A DNA stretch of 64,000 bases from Paenibacillus spiritus (GCF_008710135.1 NZ_VYKK01000005.1:124001-188000), one strand, 5' to 3'; positions 24,199 through 33,438 are shown, numbered from the stretch's first letter. Numbers and translations: made by a program. Notes: generated from the sequence alone by a model not told the origin.

Positions 24199-24273
24199 TA
24201 TACTGTTTTAAGATAGCATTATTCCTTTTATCAGGGAAAATGTTTAACTGAATTTAAAGGATATTATCACTTC

Positions 24274-24300
24274 CAATAACAAAATATTCACGCTGCGAAC
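24274..24300 (+). repeat. Left half of attC-like site 3
   Basis: CAATAAC (24274-24280) followed by AAAA, TATTCACG and CTGCG matches the left half of sites 1 and 2. The right half (CGTGAATA ... GTTA) is missing. The bases CTTCCAATAAC are complementary, with one G/A change, to the start of cassette 3 (GTTATCGGAA at 23347). This repeats the start/end complementarity of cassette 1. Confidence 0.5.
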
Positions 24301-24346
24301 TAACGTCTCGATTTTAGGAAAGTGAATTAGATCTTTTACATAAATT

Positions 24347-24374
24347 AACTCCCACAACTATAGGAGTGGGAGTT
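24347..24374. terminator. Hairpin terminator within the island
   Basis: AACTCCCAC pairs with GTGGGAGTT around a 10-base loop, followed by TTAC on plus and AATTTAT on minus. It separates the cassette array from the short minus-strand fragment. The remaining bases of 24199-24420 show nothing else recognisable. Confidence 0.65.
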
Positions 24375-24420
24375 TTACAATCCTTCAGATGATACTTTTT
24401 TACCTCAATTACTTAGTTCA

Positions 24421-24636
24421 TTATAACTGCTCTAATTTACTATACCTCAAATACAAATCCCCAATTCGCTTCAACATCTCTTCATTATCTGGTTGAAAGT
24501 GAACCGCCCATTCCATATATTCAATGGCTTTACTTAATTCCTCTGACTCCAAGTAGGCCTCAGACATGAACTGACTAAGCGTAAAAAGTTTTTCTTCCCA
24601 TTTATTACGCAAGCTCAATATCCAATCATCGGACAA
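24421..24636 (-). pseudogene. Fragment of a BTAD/SARP-type regulator
   Basis: A 71-residue frame (LSQFMSEAYLESEELSKAIE, then FQPDNEEMLKRIGDLYLRY) with the two-helix TPR-like repeats of the bacterial transcriptional activation domain found at the C-terminus of SARP-like response regulators. There is no DNA-binding or receiver part upstream, and the TTG start has no RBS. A remnant in opposite orientation to the rest of the island. Confidence 0.45.
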
Positions 24637-24789
24637 TGTTCTAAATGAGTTCTTATGAAGCTTAGGTTAGAAGAGTAGTTGTAAAGTTATTTTGAATATC
24701 TGTTGATAAAAAGTGAGGGATTTAATTCATCAGTTATCCGATATTTTAGTGAAATTATAAATTGAAAAAAACTTAGGAGGCACAAAATA

Positions 24790-27700
24790 ATGCCATTCAC
24801 CAAATCTGATTTAGGAGCACAAGCCTCATGGAAAGGCTATTCTTCCCAAACTTTATATATTGCTACGCGAATAGTTGAGGATATAGACTCACTAGAGTAT
24901 TATCCAGAACAGCTTGAAGATTTACTGATTAAAAGTGATGGTGAAGTATCTGAGGTAGTACAAATTAAAGACTTAGGTTCTGATTTAAGTATATCAAGTC
25001 TTGCTTCTACTAGTGCCTCACTGAAAAATGAGGGTTTCTTTCGAAGAGTGTTAAGTTTGCGAAAGTCAGAATCGAAGAGGTTAATTGCAAAGGTTGTACA
25101 TTTTGGAGAATTAGGAGATGAACTTAATGGTTTTATTAATGGAGTCACTACTTCTTTAGAGAGTATTAAGGATAAACTTGTGAAAAACCATAATTTATTG
25201 TTAGAAGAAGCTGAATGGATTACAGAGAGAATGGTATTTGAAAAAGTTGATAAAGAAGCTCTTCAACTTAAAATAGCAGAACAAATTAAAGGCTATATAC
25301 CAACAATGATTGCTCCTACTATTATGCAGGATTTACTGATCCAGTATGTTTCAGATCTTTCAAAAGCTAAAGGACATACTTCAAAATCAATCTGGCAAGA
25401 AAAGATACATAAAATTGGTCGTGATATGGCTGCAATAGATGGATATTTCAGAGAATATGGAAGTTCTCTTATAAGGTTGTCCGATATTGAGAATTATACA
25501 AGTTATGAAGAGATGAAGTCAGAATATGAACAAGGTATATCTGCTCATCCTGCTCATATACGCTTTTCACTGGATTTCGAACGAACAAACTGGCTGGAAA
25601 AAATTGAAGCTGCGCTTGCTGAAAATAAAGCAGCAATTATTAAGGGGGCTTCTGGACAAGGGAAAACTTCGTTATGTTATAAATATTTGATTAAAAACTA
25701 TGCTGAAGAACTTGTGTTTTGTGTAAGACAAATTCAAACACAAGGACAAGCTGAAAATCTAGTAAAAGCGATATTGGGACTATCTAATCATTCAACTAAT
25801 ATTATTTTATATATTGATGTCAATCCGGGACAAATACACTGGACTTGGTTAATTCGAGAGCTTCAAGTAAGAGGGGTTAAATTGCCTGTTATTATATCAA
25901 TTCGTGAAGAAGACTTCAAACAGTCAAATGTAGACATGAACGAGGTAGCTTTTGAGTTGATCGAATTAACACTCTCCGAAGAGGAAGCAATGAATATATA
26001 TTATAAAATAATAATGCATAATCCTCATGCCTCATTTCGAACCTTCGAAGAAGCTTGGCAGCAGTTTGGTCATGAAGGGCCATTGCTTGAATTTGTATAT
26101 CTTCTTAACAATAATGAGAGTTTGAAGCAACGGTTGAGTACTCAAATAGATCGTTTAATTGATGAAAGTGTTGATGATACATGGTTGAATCTTTTACTTC
26201 TTGTCTGTTATGTTGGGAAACTAGATGGTTGCATATTGTTTGACAAAGCTATACAAGCAGTGAAATGTACAAATGCTATAGCCGCTTTGAAACGACTAAG
26301 TGATGAATATTTAATTCGTAGTTCTTTGGATGGAAACTATATTGAATCGTTGCATTCTCTAAGAGCAGATATAATTTATTCAATTCTTCAAAATCGTATG
26401 GTATTTAAAGAAAAAGATTTGTTATTACAAAGCTTAACTTGTATAGAAAATCTGTTTCCACAAATGCTTCTTCTTCATTATTTTACGAATAATGAAATTG
26501 ATAGCAGAGTAATCAGTGATATTGCAAGAATACATTATGATGATTGGGTTGCATATGGTAGAATTTTAAACACTATGCTCTGGCTTGATGTCAAACAATA
26601 TGTTGTACAGAACAGGGAGGCATTTGAGCGTATTGTTGCTGAAAGAGGAGCAGGATGGTTGCCATTTGCACCAATGGATATTACAGGGGAAATATTACCT
26701 GGAGAATTTGCAGCCGCAGGGCTTGTTCAATTTAATGCTCAGATCCTTCCGTACCTTGAAGAAATTAAAAAATCCCTTCTTAGCTTCACAATTTCATATT
26801 CAATAACTGATAGATGGTTAGAACTATCGTCGATTCCGCAAGGACTTCCATCCAGTGACCTTGAATGGTCTAATCTTGGATACACATTATTTTGGGCTGC
26901 GTTACGAAAGAAAAAAATTATAATGAATTTTTCAAATCAAGAAATACTATCTTTAATGAAAGACGGAAATGTAGAAAGTAAAATTGATGCAGCTCTGGGC
27001 TTTTATAAACAGGGATTTTTAGAACTGTATACTATGAGTGAATTCGTTTTACGTGAAAGATTAATTCAGCATTATAATATACTATTTTTGAACATAGCTG
27101 AGTCTGATGTTCAATGTCGCTTTGTCCCACCGTATTTTAAACAAAATAATGAAGTTGAAAAGCAGGAGAACTTGAATCACTATTGGACTATGAATATGGT
27201 TGATCTTCTGAGTCGCTTGTATCCAGAGAAAGAAACAATTTCAGTAAAATTAATAGGTGTAGATTTATTAAGTGACTTAGGTATCAAACCCTTTGACTTT
27301 GAAAAAAAAATTACAAAAGAGCATCGTCCTGATCGATGGATTACCGAAGTAAACTCATGGCTTATCTCACGTATTGAACTAACGCATCGCCCCAATAACT
27401 GGATAAATTATTTAGATGAAGTTTATGTTCTTCGTAGGCTAATTACAGAAACTTTACGTGAGTTTATATATTTGGTTGATAATCTATATAAAAAACGTTA
27501 TTGGGATAATGTAAAAGCCAAAAGAACTATGACGAAGATAGAATTGTTGAAAAAATCTCTTCAAAAAGATTATCTTCTACCCAAAACCATTCTTGATCCC
27601 TATGGTTTACACAGTGAAAGTCATGCATCAGATTCGATGCCACAGTTTATCAATATATCTATTCAGCCTTATAAAAATTTCAGGAGATCTTTAAGAGATA

Positions 27701-28794
27701 TGATCTCTGGTCTTCATAACTTTTTTAACCAGTTTGAAGATGTATTAGTTTCCCGAATTAAAAATGAGGAAATAAAGTCAGACTTATCGCTGAAAAATAT
27801 ATATGAATCATCTAAGGCACTGTCATCAGTGCAAAAAGAGTTCAGGACATTATTTAAAGCATATGTTGATCATAACTACTCTATTTTTGCTGATGAAGAA
27901 ATTGAGGGAATGATAACAGCTCTGAATGTCTGGGAAAGTGTTTTAAATCAAAAACCTAGAGGTTTTATTTTATCGTACAACGCTAAACAAACGTATAAAA
28001 AATCAGAATCTTTTATATTTAATAAATTTGAGGAAGCGATAGTATCTTTAGGACCAAAAATTTCGGTGATTAATCAGGAAATGGAAGGGAATAGCGGAGT
28101 GAAATTTGTATTATATGAAGATTTTATATCTGAGACAAATACAATTGAAGAACAATATAAATTGCTTTGTGGTAAACTTCATAAATCTTGGATCACTGCT
28201 GTGAAATTAAACAGTTCAAGATGGATATTAGAAACACATTGGCCCAAAATCGTTTTCGTACCCTTGTATAAAGGACTTCCGATATTAAGCGGTTTTGACG
28301 TGCCAATGCATCGAGTTGTTGATATGTATGGAGATCCATCGTCTCCAATGTCTCCAGTAGAAATTCCTTTAGAGTTATACTCTTTATTTGGTTTAGATAT
28401 TGCACCATTTACAGAATGGAGAGATGCTATTGCAAATGTGGGAAGATTAAGGCTAATTATTTTACAGTATAATCAGGCCATAGATGAAATTGTGGATCAC
28501 CAACATGGTATAAGCGTAGGGTTTTCTGCTTATTTAAATACGCTATTGATAGAAATTGCAAAAATCTTCGGAGATTTCAATGGTGATTTCATACAAAATA
28601 TTACTGCATTAAGCGATTATAAGGAGCCTGAAGTGCTAGAATTATTAAGTATTATAATTAATGGTTTGAGTGATTTGGACATCATAGTAGAACACATTAG
28701 TTCGGCGCAAAAAATTGATGATATATCTGAAATATTACAAGAAGCAGCAACAGCGATGATTTTAGTAACACCATACCTGAAACACATTGAATAA
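24790..28794 (+). CDS. Nuclease-STAND NTPase, Avs-like defence protein (1334 aa)
   Basis: The largest gene of the window, AT-rich, ATG at 24790 behind AGGAGG. Residues 1-230 resemble DUF4297/Cap4-type PD-(D/E)xK nucleases: a glycine entry (ASWKGYSSQTLYIATRIV), acidic residues in YPEQLEDLLIKSDGEV and a Q-x-K in EVVQIKDLGS. A STAND-type P-loop follows: Walker A GASGQGKTS at 286-294, Walker B ILYIDV with Asp343, and sensor-like LPVIISIREEDF. The remaining 850 or so residues are helical, without obvious TPRs, and end in a region found in no family I know. Nuclease plus STAND plus large C-terminal sensor is the layout of Avs antiphage proteins. Function is inference; the C-terminal domain may be new. 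Confidence 0.75.
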   Translation: MPFTKSDLGAQASWKGYSSQTLYIATRIVEDIDSLEYYPEQLEDLLIKSDGEVSEVVQIKDLGSDLSISSLASTSASLKNEGFFRRVLSLRKSESKRLIAKVVHFGELGDELNGFINGVTTSLESIKDKLVKNHNLLLEEAEWITERMVFEKVDKEALQLKIAEQIKGYIPTMIAPTIMQDLLIQYVSDLSKAKGHTSKSIWQEKIHKIGRDMAAIDGYFREYGSSLIRLSDIENYTSYEEMKSEYEQGISAHPAHIRFSLDFERTNWLEKIEAALAENKAAIIKGASGQGKTSLCYKYLIKNYAEELVFCVRQIQTQGQAENLVKAILGLSNHSTNIILYIDVNPGQIHWTWLIRELQVRGVKLPVIISIREEDFKQSNVDMNEVAFELIELTLSEEEAMNIYYKIIMHNPHASFRTFEEAWQQFGHEGPLLEFVYLLNNNESLKQRLSTQIDRLIDESVDDTWLNLLLLVCYVGKLDGCILFDKAIQAVKCTNAIAALKRLSDEYLIRSSLDGNYIESLHSLRADIIYSILQNRMVFKEKDLLLQSLTCIENLFPQMLLLHYFTNNEIDSRVISDIARIHYDDWVAYGRILNTMLWLDVKQYVVQNREAFERIVAERGAGWLPFAPMDITGEILPGEFAAAGLVQFNAQILPYLEEIKKSLLSFTISYSITDRWLELSSIPQGLPSSDLEWSNLGYTLFWAALRKKKIIMNFSNQEILSLMKDGNVESKIDAALGFYKQGFLELYTMSEFVLRERLIQHYNILFLNIAESDVQCRFVPPYFKQNNEVEKQENLNHYWTMNMVDLLSRLYPEKETISVKLIGVDLLSDLGIKPFDFEKKITKEHRPDRWITEVNSWLISRIELTHRPNNWINYLDEVYVLRRLITETLREFIYLVDNLYKKRYWDNVKAKRTMTKIELLKKSLQKDYLLPKTILDPYGLHSESHASDSMPQFINISIQPYKNFRRSLRDMISGLHNFFNQFEDVLVSRIKNEEIKSDLSLKNIYESSKALSSVQKEFRTLFKAYVDHNYSIFADEEIEGMITALNVWESVLNQKPRGFILSYNAKQTYKKSESFIFNKFEEAIVSLGPKISVINQEMEGNSGVKFVLYEDFISETNTIEEQYKLLCGKLHKSWITAVKLNSSRWILETHWPKIVFVPLYKGLPILSGFDVPMHRVVDMYGDPSSPMSPVEIPLELYSLFGLDIAPFTEWRDAIANVGRLRLIILQYNQAIDEIVDHQHGISVGFSAYLNTLLIEIAKIFGDFNGDFIQNITALSDYKEPEVLELLSIIINGLSDLDIIVEHISSAQKIDDISEILQEAATAMILVTPYLKHIE

Positions 28795-28866
28795 TCAAAA
28801 ATAAGTGGGCGTGGTTAGTCATCGAGTAAAAATCACTTTCGTTCATGAGCCTTCCCCCATCATTCT

Positions 28867-29117
28867 GGGTAAACTAACCCTAAGCAATACTTTACCCAAA
28901 TCCAAGTGAAACGAGGTGATGCCCCATGACAACTCACAAAGTACCCAATAGATTAGCCAAGGAAAAGTCGCCGTACTTGCTGCAACATGCACATAATCCG
29001 GTGAACTGGTTCCCTTGGTCTGAAGAGGCTTTTGAAGTCGCTAAGCGCGACAATAAGCCTGTCTTCTTATCTGTTGGGTATAGCTAGTTGTTGATTCACA
29101 AGTACCTGTCACTGGTG
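28867..29117 (+). repeat. Direct repeat DR2: yyaL 5' region, right copy
   Basis: The right copy of the repeat described at 20407. It continues without a break into the GC-rich 3' part of yyaL after TGTCACTGGTG. The repeat itself has visibly lower GC than the yyaL 3' part, so the right copy looks imported with the island, joined to the resident gene at the CHWC codons. Between the STAND stop and this repeat (28795-28866) I see nothing else. Confidence 0.9.
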
Positions 29118-31038
29118 CCATGTCATGGAACGGGAGAGCTTCGAGGATGAAGAAGTCGCTGCGCTGCTGAATGACCATTATGTGGCGATCAAGGTGGACC
29201 GCGAAGAGCGGCCGGACATCGACGCGCTGTACATGTCGGTGTGCCAGGCGCTGACCGGATCGGGAGGCTGGCCTTTGACGGTGCTGCTGACGCCCGACCG
29301 GAAGCCGTTCTATGCCGGGACGTATTTTCCGAAACGCAAAATGTTCGGACGCATGGGGCTGATGGACCTGCTGGAGCAGATCCGGACCAAATGGCAGGAG
29401 AACGGCGCCGCTATGGCGCAGTATGCCGATGAGCTGATCGGCGAGCTTCAGCGGGTGAATGCGGGCAGCCGGACGGAGGCGGGCGAAGGCGGCGGAGAAG
29501 GAACGTCCGAAGAACTGCTGCATCAGGCATACCGCCAGTTCAAAAGCACGTTCGATCCCCGGTGGGGCGGCTTCGGCGGCGCGCCGAAGTTCCCTTCGCC
29601 GCATCAACTGTCCTTTCTGATGGCCTACAGCCGGGCGTACGATGAGCCGGAAGCGCTGGAGATGGCGGAGAAGACGCTGCTCGGCATGTATCAGGGCGGA
29701 ATTTACGACCACATCGGCTACGGGTTCGCCCGGTATTCCACGGATCAGCGCTGGCTCGTTCCTCACTTTGAGAAAATGCTCTACGACAACGCGCTGCTCG
29801 CTTATGCGTATCTGGAGGCGCATCAGCTTACCGGCAAGCCGCTGTATGCTGAAGTCGCCGAGCAAATCTTCACTTACGTGCTGCGCGATATGACGTCGCC
29901 CGGCGGCGCTTTCTATTCGGCGGAGGATGCGGATTCGGAAGGAGAAGAAGGCCGGTTCTACGTGTTCACGCGGGAAGAACTGGAGGATGTTCTGGGCTTG
30001 GAAGACATGCATTCCTTCTGCCGGGTGTTCGGGATCGAACCGGGCGGCAATTTTGAAGGACGGAGCATTCCGAATCTGCTGGACGGCTTGCCGGAAGAAA
30101 GGGCGGAGGAACTTGGTCTTAATCCGCTGGGACTGCGTACCCGGGTCGGTGAATGGCGGGAGAAGCTGTTCGCCTACCGGGAGGAGCGGGTTCACCCGCT
30201 GAAGGACGACAAGGTGCTGACCGCCTGGAACGGTCTGATGATTGCGGCGCTGGCCAAAGGCGCGAAAGCGCTGGACAAGCCCGAGTACGCCGGAGCGGCT
30301 GCCCGCGCCGCCGAATTCATCTGGACGAAGCTTCGCCGAGAGGACGGGCGCCTGCTGGCCCGTTACCGCGACGGCGAAGCGGCGTATCCGGCCTATATCG
30401 ACGATTACGCCTTCCTGATGCGCGGACTGCTGGAGCTGTACGAAGCGACGGGCGACGCGCTGCATCTGGAACGCGCGCTGGCGCTCAAGGACGGGCTGCT
30501 GGCGCTGTTCCGCGACGGGGAAGGCGGCGGTTTCTTCTTCGCCGGTTCGGACGGCGAGGCGCTGCCGGTGCGGACCAAGGAATTGTATGACGGAGCGCTG
30601 CCGTCGGGCAATTCGGTGGCCGCGCTGACGCTGTGGAAGTTGGCGGCGGTGACGCAGGATGCCGCGCTGAAGGCGGAGGCGGAACGTACGGCCAGGGTGA
30701 TCGGGCTGGATGCGGCAGAGTATCCGGCGGGTTTCTCTCTGTATTTGCAGGCCCTGCTGGCAATGGTCCGCGGAGGCCGGGAATGGGTGCTGACCGGTAA
30801 GAAGGACGATCCGGTCCTGCACAGCATGCTGGCACATGTCCGCCGGGCGTACCAGCCGGACGCTGTCCTGGTCGTCCGCTGGGAAGAGGCGGACGAGCCG
30901 ATCGACCGGTTGCTGCCGCATCTGGCAGACAAGCCGGCCATTAGCGGAGCCGCGACCGCCTATCTGTGCAGGGATTTTGCCTGCCGGGCGCCCGTCACCA
31001 GCCTGGAAGCAGTGCGGGAGCTGCTGGCCGGCAAGTAA
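28926..31038 (+). pseudogene. yyaL: yyaL-like DUF255 gene interrupted by 19 bp
   Basis: ATG 28926 starts the same 53-codon frame as at 20465, ending SVGYS-TAG at 29085. Nineteen bases later the reading resumes as T-C-H-W-C-H-V-M-E-R-E-S-F (29104 onward) and stays open to 31038. Without the 19 bases the product would be 697 residues, close to B. subtilis YyaL. It would have an N-terminal thioredoxin-like domain with the CHWCH motif, RPDIDALYM and GGWPLTVLLTPD, and a C-terminal (alpha/alpha)6 epimerase-like barrel. As written, translation stops after residue 53; re-initiation at ATG 29125 would lack the CHWC site. The long intact 3' frame suggests recent damage or a decoding bypass. Confidence 0.85.
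29085..29103 (+). other. 19-bp interruption with in-frame TAG
   Basis: TAGTTGTTGATTCACAAGT sits between Ser codon AGC (29082-29084) and ACC (29104). Its last three bases are AGT, also Ser, so the insert is flanked by AGC and AGT, like a 3-bp target duplication or matched take-off and landing codons. The identical 19 bases occur in the left copy at 20624-20642. Confidence 0.85.
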
Positions 31039-31159
31039 GGCGAAGCCGGAAGACCGCCGGAGGGGGATGACTGGAAGAGGGGATCCGGAAGCCATAACCG
31101 GAAGCCACACCGCGAAGCGTCAGCTTCGCCGCGATGAGGGCGAGGCCCATCGCACAGCA

Positions 31160-31185
31160 AAAGGGACCGAGTGATCGGTCCCTTT
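31160..31185. terminator. Bidirectional terminator between yyaL and mannanase
   Basis: AAAGGGACCGA pairs perfectly with TCGGTCCCTTT around GTGA, between two converging units. T's follow on plus (GTTTG) and TTTTGC on minus. Confidence 0.85.
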
Positions 31186-31225
31186 GTTTGTGCTGCGTCC
31201 CTTACAGGTGCAGCCGGTCTACCTT

Positions 31226-32734
31226 TTATTTTACCGCCACGTTGTCGACATAGACGGCCGACTGACCGCTGCTGTTGGAAGACGCCTGGAACTCGACGCC
31301 GATCTCCTTCACGTCCGAGAGATTGGGAATGCTGCCCAGCGACAGCGACAGCGTGGTGCCGGAGCTGGCGTTGATCGCCACGGCTCCGCTGTCATACCAG
31401 GTCCAACCCGAGCCGGTCTTCACATACAGCTTGGCCTTGATACCGCTGCCGATGGTTCCCCAGGAGGCATGCTTGACTACAGCAGTCAGCGTGCTCTTGC
31501 CGGAGAAGTTCTGGCCGGCGCTCAGGTACAGCGAATGGGTCGAGTTGGCGGAGAGGCTTACATCGGCTTTCAGCGCGTTGGAGCCGGAGGATTTCCACTC
31601 GGTGGTCGTCCAGGGTCCGCCCGATACGCTTCGCCCGGCCCAGCTCTGCGTTCCGGATTCAAAATCATACAGGGTGGTTGAAGTGCCGGTGCCGGAGCCG
31701 CTTCCGCTGCCCGAACCGGACCCCGAACCGCTGCCCGAACCCGAGCCCGATCCGCCGAAGACGCCGCTCAGAACGCTAGTCGCCTTAATGCCATTGCTGC
31801 CGTTGACTACGGTGTTACCAAAAGAGGTCAGCGAGCCGCCGGCCCAGTCATTGGCCATATCCAGGTAGGCCAGGTCGCTGCTGTTGCCCTTCCACGACCA
31901 GGCGAGCCAACCGACCGATTTCTCCCGGGAATAACTCATAATCGTAGCTTCATCGACATCACCGTTCGTATGCTGCCCGCCGAATTCGCCGATAATCAGC
32001 GCGAGGTTCTTGTTGAGCACGCCGTCGATATTGGACTTAACGGTGGAGGCGTTGCCGCCCGCATATTCATACATATGAATCGAGAACATCGTATTCTTGT
32101 TCGGATCGGCGTTCAGAACTTCCGTTCCGTAATTCATGATGGAGGCGGGATACTGGCCCCAGCCGGCTGCATCGACAATGAGCGTATGGTTCAGACCGGC
32201 GCTGCGGAGTTTCGGAATGGCCTGCTTGTAGCCGCTGGCCCAGTTGGCGCCGTCCCAAGTGCCGTACCATTCGTTGGCAATGTTGATGATGACGCGGTCT
32301 TCCTTGCCGATCAGGGCGCTCTTTATCGCGATCCAGTAGTTGACGGCAGCGTTGAGATCCGAGACATTGTCGCTGCCCGTGGCGTCGTGGACTTCAAGAA
32401 CGGCAATCAGCTTGTTCTGTTCGCACAGGCTGATAATATTCTTAACCGTATTGACGTCGTCATAGGACCACTTGGCTCCGTCCGACAGGACGATACGGAC
32501 TGTGTTGGCTCCGGTCTTGGCAATGGCGGCGATCGCCGTGCCGAGTTGATCCTTGTACCAGTTGTGGGCGTGGTTCGCTCCGCGCATTACGAATGTTTTG
32601 CCGGTAGAATCAATCAATTTGGTTCCGCTTACATAAAACCCGCTGGCTGCGTGCGCCTTGGACGGGGAGAACCCCGCAACCGAGAACACCATCACCAATG
32701 CGGCCAATGCCATCGACCACTTCCGAATCTTCAA
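31226..32734 (-). CDS. Secreted GH5 beta-mannanase with C-terminal binding module
   Basis: A 502-residue exoenzyme. The start is TTG at 32734 behind AGGTGG. A signal peptide (MALAALVMVFSVAGFS, cleavage near AHAAS) leads to a GH5 subfamily 8 catalytic domain (about 32-330). It contains MRGANHAHNWYKDQL, the acid/base Glu in INIANEWYGTWDG, HMYEYAGG and the nucleophile Glu in LIIGEFGGQHTNGD, very close to Bacillus mannanases. A Gly/Ser linker of about 22 residues precedes a jelly-roll module (YDFESGTQSWAGRSVSGGPW), probably mannan-binding. It cleaves beta-1,4-mannan outside the cell. A cre-like site upstream suggests carbon catabolite control. It converges with yyaL. Confidence 0.94.
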   Translation of the reverse strand: MKIRKWSMALAALVMVFSVAGFSPSKAHAASGFYVSGTKLIDSTGKTFVMRGANHAHNWYKDQLGTAIAAIAKTGANTVRIVLSDGAKWSYDDVNTVKNIISLCEQNKLIAVLEVHDATGSDNVSDLNAAVNYWIAIKSALIGKEDRVIINIANEWYGTWDGANWASGYKQAIPKLRSAGLNHTLIVDAAGWGQYPASIMNYGTEVLNADPNKNTMFSIHMYEYAGGNASTVKSNIDGVLNKNLALIIGEFGGQHTNGDVDEATIMSYSREKSVGWLAWSWKGNSSDLAYLDMANDWAGGSLTSFGNTVVNGSNGIKATSVLSGVFGGSGSGSGSGSGSGSGSGSGSGTGTSTTLYDFESGTQSWAGRSVSGGPWTTTEWKSSGSNALKADVSLSANSTHSLYLSAGQNFSGKSTLTAVVKHASWGTIGSGIKAKLYVKTGSGWTWYDSGAVAINASSGTTLSLSLGSIPNLSDVKEIGVEFQASSNSSGQSAVYVDNVAVK

Positions 32735-32761
32735 GAACTACCACCTCTTCGTCAAATTTTT

Positions 32762-32775
32762 TGGTTACGCTTACA
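32762..32775 (-). promoter_or_regulatory. cre-like site upstream of the mannanase gene
   Basis: On the minus strand TGTAAGCGTAACCA matches TGWAANCGNTNWCA at 12 of 14 positions, 28 bp before the start codon. Confidence 0.4.
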
Positions 32776-32948
32776 AGGTAACATAGGCTCCAACAGAACG
32801 GGTATAACGGTCTTGTCTCTTTAAATGGAGAATGTTGCGATTTATAGGACGGATTTGTTGGAACATTTTGTGGTTGGAAGCGGCGTAACTTCCTTCTGGG
32901 CGAATGCATATACTGTGGCAAAATCCATCCGATGAAAGGTTGAAGCCT

Positions 32949-33311
32949 ATGTCGAACTATCCCGGACAGCAGCCGACCCTGATCTATCAGGCCGATCCGG
33001 CGGTTGTCCACCATGTTCGCAAGGTCCGCGATACGATCCATACGAACCTGAAGCCCTGCCTGAACCGCAGACTCCGGGTACAGACCATGGACGGAACGCT
33101 GCATGAAGGGGTGCTGAGCGGCTACGACGGCAGTCATCTCTACCTGACCGTTCCCGCCGCTCCTGTTCCGGCGACTGCGCGGGCGTTCTTTCCGCCTCCC
33201 CGGCCGCCCTATCCGCCGTATGCACCGCCTCCGCCGCCTCCGCCAGTCAATCCGGGGAACGCGGTTCTGCCGCTCGTTCTCTACAGTCTGCTGGCCATCT
33301 CTCTGATATAG
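32949..33311 (+). CDS. Hypothetical proline-rich protein (120 aa)
   Basis: A 120-residue protein. The N-terminal half is soluble (LRVQTMDGTLHEGVLSGYDG resembles a small beta-barrel or Sm-like turn). A proline-rich segment (PPRPPYPPYAPP) and a C-terminal hydrophobic helix (AVLPLVLYSLLAISLI) follow. ATG at 32949 is preceded by GAAAGG; the in-frame upstream start has no RBS. The architecture suggests a small membrane-anchored protein, perhaps of the sporulation or cell-envelope kind, but there is no family evidence. It has its own strong terminator. Confidence 0.65.
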   Translation: MSNYPGQQPTLIYQADPAVVHHVRKVRDTIHTNLKPCLNRRLRVQTMDGTLHEGVLSGYDGSHLYLTVPAAPVPATARAFFPPPRPPYPPYAPPPPPPPVNPGNAVLPLVLYSLLAISLI

Positions 33312-33338
33312 AGCAGCATTTTGCTTGCCCGAACGACG

Positions 33339-33372
33339 CAACAGGCAGGAGCCGCTCGGCTCCTGCCTGTTG
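33339..33372. terminator. Terminator after the proline-rich protein gene
   Basis: CAACAGGCAGGAGCC pairs perfectly with GGCTCCTGCCTGTTG around a 4-base loop. It lies between that gene and the converging DUF2653 gene. Confidence 0.85.
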
Positions 33373-33438
33373 CTGTGTACGGTTAGATTCTTGGCGGTAC
33401 GCGCTGCGCTCCGCCGGGCGGGGGAGACCCGGGGGGAC

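Noticed and set aside
24900..25148. 82-codon minus-strand frame inside the STAND gene
   Set aside because: Lies within the long coding frame, with no RBS and no motif.
29041..31110. A 689-codon open frame on the minus strand opposite yyaL
   Set aside because: It mirrors the GC-rich yyaL coding sequence, has no RBS and gives an Arg/His/Gln-rich product without family motifs: a shadow of the real gene.
31670..31760. Short tandem repeat in the mannanase gene
   Set aside because: It encodes the Gly/Ser linker between catalytic and binding domains; in-frame and expected.
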